Of a DNA stretch of 64,000 bases, positions 7,768 through 17,433 are shown piece after piece (within the stretch, counting starts at the first letter, position 1; every line of letters starts with the position of its first letter). The position numbers and the translations under genes were made by a program. Source of the DNA: Geodermatophilus africanus (GTDB lineage Bacteria; Actinomycetota; Actinomycetes; Mycobacteriales; Geodermatophilaceae); the NCBI RefSeq assembly GCF_900107105.1, contig NZ_FNOT01000006.1, positions 124,001-188,000 on the forward strand, in the 5' to 3' direction. The notes below the pieces were generated by a model. That model searched no databases. It was not told where the DNA came from and saw only the letters and a program-made list of their open reading frames with translations.

Positions 7768-9293
7768 GTCCCCTCCTCGCTGGCGCTCGTCGGGAACGTG
7801 CCCGTCGCTGCTCTGCCCACGCGTGACCTCGCAAGCTCGGTCCCCGAGTCTCCCAGCCGCTCCGCGGGCGCCCGACGCAGGCGGGCCAGCGTGGCCGGCA
7901 GACAGCGGACGAGGTCGCTGGCGATCAGCGGCCCCTCCTCCGCGGCGAGCTGCCCGGCGCGCCCGTGCACGTGCGCCCCCACCGCCGCGGCCTCCGCGGC
8001 CGGCAGTCCGGTGGCCAGCAGCGCGCCGGTGAGGCCGGAGAGGACGTCGCCGGTGCCGGCCGTGGCCAGCCACGGTGTGCCGGTGGCGTTGACGTAGGCG
8101 GTCCCCTCCGGGGCGGCCACCACGGTCGCATCGCCCTTGAGCAGGACGACGGCGCCCAGGTCGGCGGCCAGCCGGCGGGCCGCGCCGACCCGGTCCCCGC
8201 CCACCTCGGCCCCGAACCGCGCGAACTCGCGGTCGTGCGGGGTCAGCACGGTCGGCGCCGCCCGCCGCCGCACCAGGTCCGGCTGCTGCGCGGCCATCGT
8301 CAGCGCGTCCGCGTCCACGAGCACCGGCAGGTCCGTGGCCAGCACCTCGGCCAGCACGCTGCGGGCGTCGTCGTCGGTGCCCAAGCCGGGGCCTACCACC
8401 CACGCCTGCACCCGCCCCGCGTCGGCGGGCCGCCCCTCGGTGACGATCGTCTCCGGCCAGGCGGCCCGCACGCCCGCGGCCGCCGTCCCCGCGTAGCGGA
8501 CCAGCCCCGGCCGGGCGCGCAGCGCGGCGCCCGTGCACAGCACGGCCGCCCCGGGGTAGGTCGAGGACCCGGCGACGACCCCCACCACGCCCTGCGTGTA
8601 CTTGTCGTCGCCGCTGCCCGGAGGGCGGAGGCGCGCCGCGACGTCGGCGTCGGTGAGCTGGTGCACCCCGGCCGCCGGCAGGTCGAGCCCGATGTCGACC
8701 AGGTGGACCCGGCCCGCGTAGCCGCGGCCCTCCCCCACGACCAGGCCGGTCTTGAGCGCGCCGAACGTGACCGTGTGCAGCGCCGGGAACGCCGCCCCGG
8801 GAACCGCGCCGGTGTCGGCGTCCACCCCGCTGGGGACGTCGACGGCGACCGTCAGCCCCGGCCCGGTGGCGGCCCGCTCGACCAGCGCGGCAGCCGCCGG
8901 ACGCAGGCCCCCGTGAACGCCGATGCCGACGATCCCGTCGAGCACGAGGTCGGCGCGCTCCAGCCCGGTCGGCCCGTCGGGTCCGGTGACCCAGCCCCCC
9001 GCGGCGCGCAACGCGGCCAGCCCGGCGACGTGCGCCCGCTCCGGGTCGAGCAGGACGGCGGTCACCCGGGCGCCGCGGCGGGCCAGGTGCGCGCCGGCGA
9101 AGAGCGCGTCCCCGCCGTTGTTGCCGGCGCCGACGAGGGCGGTGACGCGGCTGCCGTGCGCCCGGCCGAGCAGACCCAGGCAGACGGTGGCCAGGCCGGT
9201 CGCCGCCCGCTGCATCAGCGTGCCCTCCGGCGTGGCGGCCAGCAGCGGCTCCTCGGCGGCACGCACCTCCGCCGCCGTGTACAGCCCGATCAC
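7764..9293 (-). CDS. nnr: Bifunctional NAD(P)HX epimerase / NAD(P)HX dehydratase
   Basis: Repairs hydrated NADH and NADPH. The N-terminal half is a YjeF_N epimerase ([16 protein letters not shown] near residue 60 and the DVPSGVD motif). The C-terminal half is the ADP-dependent dehydratase, with the [17 protein letters not shown] and [19 protein letters not shown] motifs. Length is 509 residues, as expected for the fusion. The GTG start overlaps the acpS stop. The last 25 or so residues are odd: they are encoded by a repeat also found at 2692-2760, so the C-terminus appears to have been replaced or extended by repeat DNA. Confidence 0.94.
   Translation of the reverse strand: MIGLYTAAEVRAAEEPLLAATPEGTLMQRAATGLATVCLGLLGRAHGSRVTALVGAGNNGGDALFAGAHLARRGARVTAVLLDPERAHVAGLAALRAAGGWVTGPDGPTGLERADLVLDGIVGIGVHGGLRPAAAALVERAATGPGLTVAVDVPSGVDADTGAVPGAAFPALHTVTFGALKTGLVVGEGRGYAGRVHLVDIGLDLPAAGVHQLTDADVAARLRPPGSGDDKYTQGVVGVVAGSSTYPGAAVLCTGAALRARPGLVRYAGTAAAGVRAAWPETIVTEGRPADAGRVQAWVVGPGLGTDDDARSVLAEVLATDLPVLVDADALTMAAQQPDLVRRRAAPTVLTPHDREFARFGAEVGGDRVGAARRLAADLGAVVLLKGDATVVAAPEGTAYVNATGTPWLATAGTGDVLSGLTGALLATGLPAAEAAAVGAHVHGRAGQLAAEEGPLIASDLVRCLPATLARLRRAPAERLGDSGTELARSRVGRAATGTFPTSASEEGT
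7775..7840. repeat. Dispersed repeat, copy B, inside the nnr 3' end
   Basis: Begins CCTCGCTGGCGCTCGTCG and continues with phrases matching 2692-2760 (GCTCTGCCC, GCGTGACCTCGCAAGCTCG). Here the repeat lies within coding sequence and specifies the last residues of the NAD(P)HX repair enzyme. Confidence 0.6.
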
Positions 9294-9682
9294 GTCTCCA
9301 CCTCCCCACGCAGCACGCCCTCGGCGACCACCACCGCCGAGGCGATGCCGCCGTCGTGGCTCAGCGAGACGTGCCAGGAGGTGACCCCGAGCTGGGCCGC
9401 GCGGCCGGCCACCGTGCCGCGGACCGTCAGGTGCGGCCGCCCGTGGTCGCCGACGGTGACCTCGGCGTCGTGCCAGCGCAGGTCGCCGGGCGCGCCCAGG
9501 GCCTTGGCGACGGCCTCCTTGGCGGCGAACCGGGCGGCCAGCGACTCGCCGGTCCGGACGCCGCCGCGGGGCGTGCGCTGCTCCTCGGCGGTGAAGAGCC
9601 GGTCGCGCAGGCCCGGGGTGCGGATCAGGGACTCGGCGAAGCGGTCGACGGGCACGACGTCGATCCCGACCCCGATGATCAC
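9290..9682 (-). CDS. acpS: Holo-[acyl-carrier-protein] synthase
   Basis: AcpS transfers 4'-phosphopantetheine from CoA to the serine of acyl carrier proteins. The [12 protein letters not shown] opening carries the Mg-binding aspartate, and [13 protein letters not shown] is the second signature with the conserved glutamate. I chose the GTG at 9682, which gives the usual N-terminus starting at this strand. A start at 9703 would add seven residues. A CAGACT hexamer 6 bases before 9682 could be a -10 box for a leaderless message. The gene opens the tightly overlapped run that continues through nnr, alr, the hydrolase, UDG, tsaE and NUDIX. Confidence 0.88.
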   Translation of the reverse strand: MIIGVGIDVVPVDRFAESLIRTPGLRDRLFTAEEQRTPRGGVRTGESLAARFAAKEAVAKALGAPGDLRWHDAEVTVGDHGRPHLTVRGTVAGRAAQLGVTSWHVSLSHDGGIASAVVVAEGVLRGEVET

Positions 9683-9760
9683 CGGGCCAGTCTGCCGTGC
9701 CACGGTCTGCCGCGCCGTCCGGCGGGGGGTCCTCGGCAGGCCGGCCGGAACGGTCGCGGG

Positions 9761-9820
9761 TCACCGGTCCCGGTCCTGGCTCACCGTCCCCAGTCCTGGC
9801 TCACCGTCCCGGGTCCTGGC
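9761..9820. repeat. 20-bp tandem repeat, three units
   Basis: Three 20-base units of the form TCACCGTCCC-xxGTCCTGGC stand head to tail at 9761, 9781 and 9801, with two or three differences between units. The last unit runs directly into the palindrome at 9815-9842. Confidence 0.85.
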
Positions 9821-9842
9821 TCACCTCCGGAGGTGAGCCAGG
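9815..9842 (-). terminator. 28-bp perfect palindrome after glmS
   Basis: The sequence CCTGGCTCACCTCC is followed at once by its exact reverse complement, giving a 28-base perfect palindrome. It lies 110 bases past the glmS stop on the minus strand and before acpS. It has no T-run, as is usual for actinobacterial terminators. It could equally be a protein-binding operator, since there is no loop. Confidence 0.55.
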
Positions 9843-9951
9843 GCCTACGACGACCAGCTCAGCTGATCATCGCGGCGACTCACTCGACGGTGACCCTGCG
9901 TCGGTTCTGCTCCCGCTTCGCTCCCCGCTCGCTGCGGTGCTCACGGGAGCG

Positions 9952-11811
9952 TCACTCGACGGTGACGCTCTTGGCCAGGTTTCGCGGCTGGTCGACGTCG
10001 AACCCGCGGCTGTCCGCGATCTCGCACGCCAGCACCTGCAGCGGCACGGTCGTGACGACGGGTGCCAGCAGGGTCGGCGTCCGGGGCACGCGGATGACGT
10101 GGTCGGCGTACGGGACGACGTCCTCGTCCCCCTCCTCGGCGATCACGATCGTGCGGGCACCGCGGGCGCGGACCTCCTGGATGTTCGAGACGACCTTGCC
10201 GTGCAGCAGGTCGCGAGCCCGTGGCGGGACGACCACGACCACCGGAGTGCCCTCGTCGACGACCGCGATCGGGCCGTGCTTGAGCTCGCCGGCGGCGAAC
10301 CCCTCGGCGTGGATGTACGCGAGCTCCTTCAGCTTCAGCGCACCCTCGAGCGCCACCGGGAAGCTCACGTGCCGACCCAGGAACAGCATGCGGTCCGCCT
10401 CGGCCATCGAGCGGCCGAGCTCGCGGACCGGCTCCATCTGCTCGAGCACCTGGGCGACGGCCTCGGGGAGCCGGTGCAGCTCGGCGACGACCGCCGCCAC
10501 CTCGTCCTCGTACTTGATGCCGCGGATCTGGGCGAGGAACAGGCCGACCAGGTAACAGGCCACGAGCTGGGTGAGGAAGCCCTTGGTCGAGGCGACCGCG
10601 ACCTCCGGGCCGGCGTGCGTGTACAGGACGGCGTCGGACTCGCGCGGGATGGTCGATCCGTTGGCGTTGCAGATCGCCAGCACGCGGGCCTTCTGGTCCT
10701 TGGCGTGCCGGAGCGCCATGAGGGTGTCCATCGTCTCGCCGGATTGGCTGATGACGACGACCAGCGTCGAGCGGTCGAGCACCGGGTCGCGGTAGCGGAA
10801 CTCGCTGGCGACCTCCACCTCGACCGGGATGCGGGTCCAGTGCTCGATGGCGTACTTCGCGATGAGGCCGGCGTGGTAGGCGGTGCCGCAGGCCACGACG
10901 AAGATCTTGTCGACGTCGCGCAGGTCCTGGTCGGTCAGCCGCACCTCGTCGAGGACGAGCTTCCCCTGCCCGTCGGTGCGCCCCAGCAGGGTGTCGGCGA
11001 TCGCCCGCGGCTGCTCGGCGATCTCCTTGAGCATGAACCAGTCGAAGCCGCCCTTCTCGGCGGCGGCGGCGTCCCAGTCGACCGTGTACGCCTTCGGCTC
11101 GGCCGGGGCGCCGTCGAAGGTCGTGACCGTGACCCCGCGCTGCCGGTGGATCTCGACGACCTGGTCCTGGCCGAGCTCGCGAGCCTCACGGGTGTGCGCG
11201 ATGAAGGCGGCGACGTCGGAACCCAGGAAGTACTCGCCGTCGCCGACGCCCACGACCAGCGGGCTGTTGCGGCGGGAGGCGACGAGGGTGTCGGGCTCGT
11301 CGGCGTGCGAGGCGACCAGCGTGAAGGCGCCCTCCAGCCGGCGGCTGACCGTGCGCATCGCCTCGGCCAGGCGTCCGGGGCCCTCCGGCGTCCCCTGGTA
11401 GGTCGCCGCCAGCAGGTGCGCGGCGACCTCGGTGTCGGTCTCGGAGGCGAACTCGACGCCGGCCGCCTCGCACTCGGCGCGCAGCGTGGCGAAGTTCTCG
11501 ATGATGCCGTTGTGGATGACCGCGACCCGGCCGTCCGCGGACAGGTGCGGGTGCGCGTTGCGGTCGGTCGGCCCGCCGTGGGTCGCCCAGCGCGTGTGCC
11601 CGATGCCGATCGTCGACTCGGGGAGCGGCGAGTCGGCGAGGACCTTCTCCAGGTTCGCCAGCTTGCCGGCCTTCTTCGCCGTCGACTGCCCGCCGTCGGC
11701 GAGGACGGCGACGCCCGCCGAGTCGTACCCCCGGTACTCCAGCCGGCGCAGGCCCTCCAGGACGACGCCCAGGGCGCTCTGCGGGCCGACGTATCCCACG
11801 ATGCCGCACAT
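9952..11811 (-). CDS. glmS: Glutamine-fructose-6-phosphate aminotransferase (isomerizing)
   Basis: Makes glucosamine-6-phosphate from fructose-6-phosphate and glutamine, the first step toward UDP-GlcNAc. The N-terminal glutaminase begins MCGIVGYVG, so Cys2 is the nucleophile after Met removal. RRLEYRGYDSAG and HTRWATHG are the usual glutaminase motifs. Two SIS domains follow (SQSGETMDTL about residue 345) and the protein ends LAKSVTVE, the family's conserved C-terminus. The 619 residues are normal. GGAGG lies almost against the ATG. The last codons form a short hairpin with the following bases (about 9947-9970). Confidence 0.97.
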   Translation of the reverse strand: MCGIVGYVGPQSALGVVLEGLRRLEYRGYDSAGVAVLADGGQSTAKKAGKLANLEKVLADSPLPESTIGIGHTRWATHGGPTDRNAHPHLSADGRVAVIHNGIIENFATLRAECEAAGVEFASETDTEVAAHLLAATYQGTPEGPGRLAEAMRTVSRRLEGAFTLVASHADEPDTLVASRRNSPLVVGVGDGEYFLGSDVAAFIAHTREARELGQDQVVEIHRQRGVTVTTFDGAPAEPKAYTVDWDAAAAEKGGFDWFMLKEIAEQPRAIADTLLGRTDGQGKLVLDEVRLTDQDLRDVDKIFVVACGTAYHAGLIAKYAIEHWTRIPVEVEVASEFRYRDPVLDRSTLVVVISQSGETMDTLMALRHAKDQKARVLAICNANGSTIPRESDAVLYTHAGPEVAVASTKGFLTQLVACYLVGLFLAQIRGIKYEDEVAAVVAELHRLPEAVAQVLEQMEPVRELGRSMAEADRMLFLGRHVSFPVALEGALKLKELAYIHAEGFAAGELKHGPIAVVDEGTPVVVVVPPRARDLLHGKVVSNIQEVRARGARTIVIAEEGDEDVVPYADHVIRVPRTPTLLAPVVTTVPLQVLACEIADSRGFDVDQPRNLAKSVTVE

Positions 11812-11946
11812 TCCTCCGAGGCTACCGGGGGGACCCGCCGGACCCCTCCCTCACACGAGTGGGAGGGACGAATCACGCCCCAGCAGTCGACGCCCGTCAC
11901 ACCGTCGTCCTGCCGACGCCCCCGCGCCCAGGCGCCGCCCCCGCCG

Positions 11947-12084
11947 CGAGCCCGGTGACGTCCTGGAACGGCCACCCTCCAGGGGCCGGCGCCGAGCCCG
12001 GTGACGTGCTGGAACGGCCCCCTTGCAGGGTCCCGCCGCGAGCCCGGTGACGTCCTGGAACGGCCACCCTTCAGGGGCCCGCGC
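11947..12084. repeat. 46-bp tandem repeat, three units
   Basis: Units at 11947, 11993 and 12039 are each exactly 46 bases. Each begins CGAGCCCGGTGACGT and contains CTGGAACGGCC followed by a CAGGG(G/T)(C)CC phrase. The third unit runs straight into the gene-end hairpin. The CTGGAACGGCC phrase also precedes the hairpins after rpoC and rpsZ, so the array is an amplification of one arm of that element. Confidence 0.9.
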
Positions 12085-12117
12085 CGAGCCTGCGAGGCGT
12101 GGGGGGAAGGGTGGTCC
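12062..12117 (-). repeat. Gene-end hairpin element after glmM
   Basis: Left arm GGCCACCCTTC (12062-12072) and right arm GAAGGGTGGTCC (12106-12117) can pair over about 11 bases. The right arm ends 4 bases from the glmM stop codon. Confidence 0.8.
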
Positions 12118-12121
12118 TTCC

Positions 12122-13465
12122 TCAGTCGACGGCGGCGACCACGTCGGCGAGGCGCCTGGCGATGGCGTCGGCCCGCTCCTGGGTGGGCGCCTCGACCATC
12201 ACGCGCACGAGCTGCTCGGTGCCCGACGGCCGCAGCAGCACCCGGCCGTCGTCCCCGAGGTCGGCCTCGCACCGGTTGACCGCGGCGGCGACCTCGTCGC
12301 TCTCCACGACCGCCAGCCGGTCGCGCACCGGCACGTTGACCAGGGTCTGCGGCAGCCGGTGGACCACCGAGGCGAGCTCGGCCAGCGACGAGCCGGTCTC
12401 CGCCATCCGGGACAGCAACGACAGGCCGGTGAGCAACCCGTCGCCGGTCGTCGCGTGGTCGAGGAACACCAGGTGGCCGCTCTGCTCGCCACCCAGGCTC
12501 AGGCCCTGCGTCCGCAGCGCCTCGAGCACGTACCGGTCGCCGACGGCGGTGGTGTGCACGGCGATGCCGGCGTGGCGCATCGTGTGGTGGAAGCCGAGGT
12601 TGCTCATGACCGTCGCGACGACGGTGTCGCCGGTGAGCCGGCCGTGCTCGTGCAGCCCCAGCGCGCAGATCGCGAGGATCGCGTCGCCGTCGACGACGTG
12701 GCCCTCGGCGGTGACGGCCAGGCAGCGGTCGGCGTCGCCGTCGTGGGCGATGCCGAGGTCGGCCCCGTGCGCGCGCACGGCCTCGGTCAGTGGGCCGAGG
12801 TGGGTGGAGCCGATGCCGTCGTTGATGTTCCAGCCGTCGGGCTCGCCACCGATGACGTGCACGGTGGCCCCGGCCCGCCGGTAGACCTCGGGCGCGCACA
12901 CCGCGGCCGCGCCGTGGGCGCAGTCGACGACGAGGGTGAGGCCGGACAGCGGCCGCTCGACGGTCGCGAGCAGGTGCTCGACGTATGCCGCCCCGGCGTC
13001 GGCGAGGTCGGAGACCCGGCCGATCTCGGCGCCGGTGGGGCGTGGGCCGTCGGTCTGGCCGGCGGTCACGGCCTGCTCGATGGCGGCCTCGACCGCGTCG
13101 GGCAGCTTGTGGCCGCCGCGGCTGAACAGCTTGATGCCGTTGTCGGGCATCGGGTTGTGGCTGGCGGAGATCATCACGCCGAGGTCCGCGCCGGTGTGCG
13201 CGGTGAGGTGCGCGATCGCCGGGGTGGGCAGCACCCCGGCCCGCAGCACCTGCGCCCCGGCGCTCGCGAGGCCCGCCACGACGGCGGCCTCGAGCATCTC
13301 CCCGCTGGCGCGGGGGTCGCGGCCGACGACCGCGACGGGACGCTGGGTCCCGTCGCGGTCGGCGAGCACGCCGGCGGCAGCACGTGCCACCGAGAGGGCC
13401 AACTCCGGCGTGAGGTCGGCGTTGGCCCGACCCCGGACGCCGTCGGTCCCGAAGAGGCGACCCAC
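12122..13465 (-). CDS. glmM: Phosphoglucosamine mutase
   Basis: Converts glucosamine-6-phosphate to glucosamine-1-phosphate, so it acts directly after GlmS. The N-terminus is [14 protein letters not shown]. The phosphorylated serine lies in GRDPRASG (about residue 103), the metal loop is DGDADRC (about residue 243), and the sugar-binding GEQSGH follows. The C-terminal phosphate loop is [16 protein letters not shown]. At 447 residues with a GTG start it is typical. It lies 11 bases after rpsI and is probably cotranscribed with rplM-rpsI, an order common in actinobacteria. Confidence 0.97.
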   Translation of the reverse strand: MGRLFGTDGVRGRANADLTPELALSVARAAAGVLADRDGTQRPVAVVGRDPRASGEMLEAAVVAGLASAGAQVLRAGVLPTPAIAHLTAHTGADLGVMISASHNPMPDNGIKLFSRGGHKLPDAVEAAIEQAVTAGQTDGPRPTGAEIGRVSDLADAGAAYVEHLLATVERPLSGLTLVVDCAHGAAAVCAPEVYRRAGATVHVIGGEPDGWNINDGIGSTHLGPLTEAVRAHGADLGIAHDGDADRCLAVTAEGHVVDGDAILAICALGLHEHGRLTGDTVVATVMSNLGFHHTMRHAGIAVHTTAVGDRYVLEALRTQGLSLGGEQSGHLVFLDHATTGDGLLTGLSLLSRMAETGSSLAELASVVHRLPQTLVNVPVRDRLAVVESDEVAAAVNRCEADLGDDGRVLLRPSGTEQLVRVMVEAPTQERADAIARRLADVVAAVD

Positions 13466-13476
13466 GGACGTACCGG

Positions 13477-13896
13477 TCAGCGCTTCGAGTACTGAGGCGC
13501 CTTGCGGGCCTTCTTGAGCCCGTACTTCTTGCGCTCGGTGACGCGGGGGTCGCGGGTGAGGAAGCCGGCCTTCTTGAGGGCCGGACGGTCCTCGGCCTCG
13601 ACCTGGATCAGCGCGCGGGCGATCGCCAGGCGCAGCGCGCCGGCCTGACCGCTGACGCCGCCGCCCCTGAGGATGCCGACGACGTCGTACTGCTCGGTCC
13701 GCTCGACGGTCACGAACGGCTCACGGATGAGCTGCTGGTGCACCTTGTTCGGGAAGTACTCCTCGATGGTGCGGCCGTTGAGGCGGAACTGACCGGTGCC
13801 CGGCAGCAGGCGCACCCGGACGATGGCCTCCTTGCGCCGGCCGACGGTCTGCACCGGACGCCCCTCGGCGTCGGTCACGTTGAGGGCGGTCGTCAC
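13477..13896 (-). CDS. rpsI: Ribosomal protein S9
   Basis: Small-subunit protein whose C-terminal tail reaches the P-site t[15 protein letters not shown] is the conserved start of the fold, [19 protein letters not shown] the middle, and the protein ends KAPQYSKR, the universal S9 tail (SKR). It has 139 residues including a short N-terminal extension. The GTG start overlaps the rplM stop (GTGA), so L13 and S9 are translationally coupled. Confidence 0.98.
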   Translation of the reverse strand: MTTALNVTDAEGRPVQTVGRRKEAIVRVRLLPGTGQFRLNGRTIEEYFPNKVHQQLIREPFVTVERTEQYDVVGILRGGGVSGQAGALRLAIARALIQVEAEDRPALKKAGFLTRDPRVTERKKYGLKKARKAPQYSKR

Positions 13897-14336
13897 TGGG
13901 CCACCTGCTTGATCTCGAAGGGCTGGGGCTGCTGAGCGGCGTGCGGGTGCTCGGGCCCGGCGTACACCTTCAGCTTCTTGAGCATCTGACGACCCAGGCT
14001 GTTGTGCGGCAGCATGCCCTTGATCGCGCGCTCGATGACGCGGTCGGGGTGGGTGCGCAGCTGGTCGCCGACGGGGATCCGCTTGAGGCCACCCGGGTAG
14101 CCGGAGTGGCGGTAGGCGACCTTCTCGTCCCGCTTGGAGCCGGTCAGGGCCACCTTGCCGGCGTTGACGATGACGACGAAGTCGCCGACGTCCACGTGCG
14201 GGGCGTACTGGGGCTTGTGCTTCCCGCGGAGCAGGACCGCGGTCTGGCTGGCGAGTCGACCGAGCACCACGTCGGTGGCGTCGATGACGTGCCAGGCCCG
14301 GCTGATGTCGCCGGGCTTGGGGGTGTACGTGCGCAC
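13893..14336 (-). CDS. rplM: Ribosomal protein L13
   Basis: Early-assembling 50S protein. [19 protein letters not shown] is the standard actinobacterial N-terminus and [20 protein letters not shown] the conserved C-terminal region. I chose the GTG at 14336 because it gives exactly the family's 147 residues and has GGAGG 13 bases upstream. The frame is open another 84 bases but without similarity. It heads the rplM-rpsI(-glmM) unit; a likely extended -10 promoter lies about 110 bases upstream. Confidence 0.97.
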   Translation of the reverse strand: MRTYTPKPGDISRAWHVIDATDVVLGRLASQTAVLLRGKHKPQYAPHVDVGDFVVIVNAGKVALTGSKRDEKVAYRHSGYPGGLKRIPVGDQLRTHPDRVIERAIKGMLPHNSLGRQMLKKLKVYAGPEHPHAAQQPQPFEIKQVAQ

Positions 14337-14446
14337 GGCGCTCGTGTCCTCCGTCGTCGTCGGATCGGCTGGTGGGATCGCCTCACCGAGCACGGGAGAC
14401 AGGGCAGGACACGCGGGCACCAGCCGGCCGCGCGCGCCAGCCGACC

Positions 14447-14452
14447 ACGATA
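14447..14452 (-). promoter_or_regulatory. Candidate extended -10 promoter for rplM-rpsI
   Basis: On the minus strand TATCGT is preceded by TGG, giving the extended -10 form TGnTATCGT. No good -35 is present at the usual distance. The start would be near 14440, leaving an RNA leader of about 100 bases before the rplM GTG, enough for autoregulation. The -10 hexamer is the same as in the str-operon promoter. Confidence 0.45.
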
Positions 14453-14486
14453 CCAGCCGGACCTCGGGCCTCTCCCCGGCCGGAGG

Positions 14487-14981
14487 TCAGCCCTCGACTG
14501 CGACCTCACGCAGCAGCCCGGTGTGGACGTCGTAGACGGTCCCGCGCACCTCCGTGGCGACCAGGTACGGGGACGCCCGCAGTCGCCGGACCGACTCCCG
14601 CACGTCCTCGTCGACGTCCGCGAAGCCCTGCACGGCCCACTCGGGCCGGGCCCCCGTGGCCTGCTCGACCTGGTCCAGGACGGCGGTCTCGTCGGCGTCC
14701 TGCATGCCGCAGCGGGTGTGGTGGACGAGCAGCACCTCCCGGGTGCCGAGCAGGTGCTGTGAGATCGCGAGCGAGCGCAGGGTGTCCTCGGTGACGACGC
14801 CGCCGGCGTTGCGGATGACGTGGGCGTCGCCGGGTGCCAGGCCGAGGATCCGGTAGAGGTCCATCCGCGCGTCCATGCAGGCCACCACGGCGACCCCTCG
14901 AGCCGGCCGCGCCGGGAGTTCCCCGGGCGACTGCGACGCCCCCTGCGCGTTCGCCGCCAACATCCGGTCGATCTCGCTCAT
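14487..14981 (-). CDS. Beta-class carbonic anhydrase
   Basis: Interconverts CO2 and bicarbonate with a zinc ion. The zinc ligands are visible as CMDARMD (Cys and the Asp-Arg dyad) and HHTRCG (His and Cys). The NAGG loop is also present (VIRNAGGVVTED). I chose the ATG at 14981 giving 164 residues, because it is preceded by a purine-rich GAGGGG and matches short actinobacterial beta-CAs. An upstream in-frame start at 15014 adds 11 residues. The gene stands alone, back to back with moeA. Confidence 0.92.
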   Translation of the reverse strand: MSEIDRMLAANAQGASQSPGELPARPARGVAVVACMDARMDLYRILGLAPGDAHVIRNAGGVVTEDTLRSLAISQHLLGTREVLLVHHTRCGMQDADETAVLDQVEQATGARPEWAVQGFADVDEDVRESVRRLRASPYLVATEVRGTVYDVHTGLLREVAVEG

Positions 14982-15134
14982 GCCCACCCCTCGGTCACCT
15001 CGTCGGGTCCGCACGGACCCTAACCGGGCGGGTCAACCGGTCCGGCCCGCGCGGAGCGCCGGCGCCGGGCGCACGTCGCCCCCCCCCGCTCGCCCTCCCC
15101 GGTGCACAGCGGGTCGATCGGTCAGGATGGCCCC

Positions 15135-16324
15135 GTGCGCACGGTCGAGGAACACCAGGCGGTCGTCGCGGCGCTCCTCGCCCCGCTGGGCGAGGAGGAG
15201 GTGCCGCTGGCGGCCGGGCACAACCGGGTGCTCGCCCGGGACGTGACCGCGCAGGTGTCGCTGCCCGGCTTCGACAACTCCGCGATGGACGGGTACGCCG
15301 CGCGCTCGGTGGAGGTCGCCGGCCTCCCGGTGCGGCTGCCGGTCGCCGATGACATCCCGGCCGGACGCACCGACGTCCATCCGCTGGGGCCGGGCACCGT
15401 CCAGCGGATCATGACCGGTGCGCCGCTCCCCGCGGGCGCGGACGTCGTCGTCCCGGTCGAGCTCACCGACGGCGCCACCGACGTCGTGGAGATCCGCGAC
15501 GCGCCCGCTCCCGGGACGCACCTGCGGCGGGCCGGCGAGGACATCACCGCCGGCACCGTCGCCCTCACCGCCGGCACCCCGCTGGGCGCCGCACAGCTCG
15601 GTCTGGCCGCCGCCGTCGGCGCGCGGACGCTGTGGGTCCGCCGCCGGCCGCGCGTGCTGGTGCTCTCCACCGGCAGCGAGCTGGTCGAGCCCGGCGAGCC
15701 GCTGCGGCCCGGCCAGATCTACGAGTCCAACTCCGCGCTGCTGGTCGCCGCCGTGGAGGACGCCGGCGGGACGGCCCGGCGGCTGCACTTCGTGCCCGAC
15801 GACGTCGACCAGTTCCTGGCCACCGTCCGCGCCGAACTGGCCGGCGCCGACCTGCTGGTCACCAGCGGCGGGGTCAGCGCCGGCGCCTACGAGGTGGTCA
15901 AGGACGCCTTCCGGGCGCTGGGCACCGTCGAGTTCGTCAAGGTCGCGATGCAGCCCGGCGGTCCGCAGGGGGCCGGCACGGTGGACGGCGTCCCGGTGGT
16001 CACGCTGCCCGGCAACCCGGTGAGCTCGTTCGTCTCCTTCGAGGTGTTCGTCCGGCCGGCGCTGCGCCGGGCGCTGGGCCACGCCGCCCCCGGCCGGTTG
16101 CGCGCTCCGGCGACGCTCACCGCCCCGCTGCGCTCCCCCGCCGGGCGCCGCCAGTTCCTGCGCGGCCGCTACGACGACGGCACCGTCTCGCAGGTCGGCG
16201 GCCCCGGGTCGCACCTGGTGGCGCACCTGGCCCGCGCCAACTGCCTGGTCGTCGTCCCCGAGGACGTCACCGAGCTGCCCGCCGGCGCCCCGGTGGACGT
16301 CGTGCTGATCGAAGGAGCGCTGCA

Positions 16325-16328
<4 letters not shown>
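15135..16328 (+). CDS. moeA: Molybdopterin molybdenumtransferase MoeA
   Basis: Inserts molybdenum into adenylylated molybdopterin. The 397-residue protein shows the MoeA signature FDNSAMDGYA (near residue 50), IMTGAPLP, STGSEL, SGGVSAG and GTVDGVPVVTLPGNP in order. I chose the GTG at 15135 because the frame upstream has no family similarity. CAGGAT lies exactly 6 bases before it and may be a -10 box of a leaderless transcript. Its stop overlaps moaC (ATGA), so moeA, moaC and mog form one coupled unit. Confidence 0.95.
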
Positions 16329-16791
<463 letters not shown>

Positions 16792-16795
<4 letters not shown>

Positions 16796-17289
16796 ACGCC
16801 GCGCTGCCCGGCGACGCGCGGGCCGTCGTCGTCACCGCCTCCAACCGGGCGTCGGCCGGGGTCTACGAGGACCGCAGCGGACAGGCCCTCGCCGAGGGGC
16901 TGCGCGCGCTGGGGTTCGCCGTCGAGGGGCCGCACGTGCGGCCGGACGACGTCGCGGAGCTGGAGGTGGTGCTGCTGGCGGCCATCGGCTCCGGCGCGGA
17001 CGTCGTCCTCACGACCGGCGGCACCGGGCTCTCCCCCACCGACGTGACCCCCGAGGCGACCCGCCGGGTGCTCGAGCGCGAGGCGCCCGGCATCGCCGAG
17101 GCGGTCCGCCGGTACGGGGAGGGGAAGGTGCCGACCTCGGTGCTGTCCCGCGGGATCGCCGGCACCGCCGGGCGGACGCTGGTGGTGAACCTGCCCGGGT
17201 CGACCGGTGGGGTGAGGGACGGCCTGGCGGTGCTGGGCCCGCTGCTCCCCCACGTCGTCAGCCAGCTGCGCGGCGGCGACCATGCCTGA
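16792..17289 (+). CDS. mog: Molybdopterin adenylyltransferase (MogA/MoaB family)
   Basis: Activates molybdopterin by adenylylation before MoeA inserts the metal. The 165-residue MoCF-fold domain shows VVVTASNRASAGVYEDRSG at the start, the TTGGTGLSPTDVTPEAT loop near residue 75 and the NLPGSTGG loop. I chose the GTG at 16792 for its GTGA overlap with moaC. MogA and MoaB are hard to tell apart by eye. A 22-base phrase shared with the region after the LLM gene starts 21 bases past its stop. Confidence 0.92.
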
Positions 17290-17309
17290 TGTCGCGCTAC
17301 CGCGCTCCG

Positions 17310-17331
17310 ACCGCGGTCAGGTGCCGTCCCC
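17310..17331 (+). repeat. Short post-stop repeat, copy 1
   Basis: A 22-base phrase starting ACCGCGGTCAGGTGCC lies 21 bases after the mog stop. The same phrase with one change is at 46321-46342, 25 bases after another plus-strand gene. Confidence 0.6.
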
Positions 17332-17360
17332 CCGTGGCGCTGAGCCCTGCCTGACGGCTC

Positions 17361-17419
17361 GTCGCGGGAGCCTCCGGCCCCCACTCCTCGCGTCACCTGC
17401 GCAGGGCGGCTCCCGTGAC
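17361..17419. terminator. Inverted repeat between convergent mog and fdhD
   Basis: GTCGCGGGAGCC (17361-17372) pairs with GGCTCCCGTGAC (17408-17419) with one G-U pair and a 35-base loop. Its place between two convergent genes fits a two-way terminator, though the long loop makes it weaker than the others. Confidence 0.4.
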
Positions 17420-17433
17420 CGAGTAGCCCGGCA

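Larger units (their letters stand above)
11812..12121. other. Intergenic region glmS-glmM
   Basis: This 310-base gap has no convincing gene. It holds an imperfect hairpin at 11845-11871 in the glmS leader, the three 46-bp tandem units (11947-12084), and the gene-end hairpin (12062-12117) just after the glmM stop. No sound -35/-10 pair for glmS was found by eye; TAGCCT near 11824 is a weak -10 candidate. Confidence 0.6.

Noticed and set aside
6631..9309. An 892-codon reading frame covering alr and nnr
   Set aside because: Only the last 378 codons match a family (alanine racemase); the rest is the wrong frame of nnr.
9761..9842. Possible CRISPR array
   Set aside because: The three 20-bp units abut with no spacers and end in a palindrome, so this is a simple tandem repeat.
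11947..12084. Possible CRISPR array or replication-origin iterons
   Set aside because: The 46-bp units have no spacers, no cas genes are near, and the unit is part of a dispersed intergenic element. No dnaA or rep gene is present.
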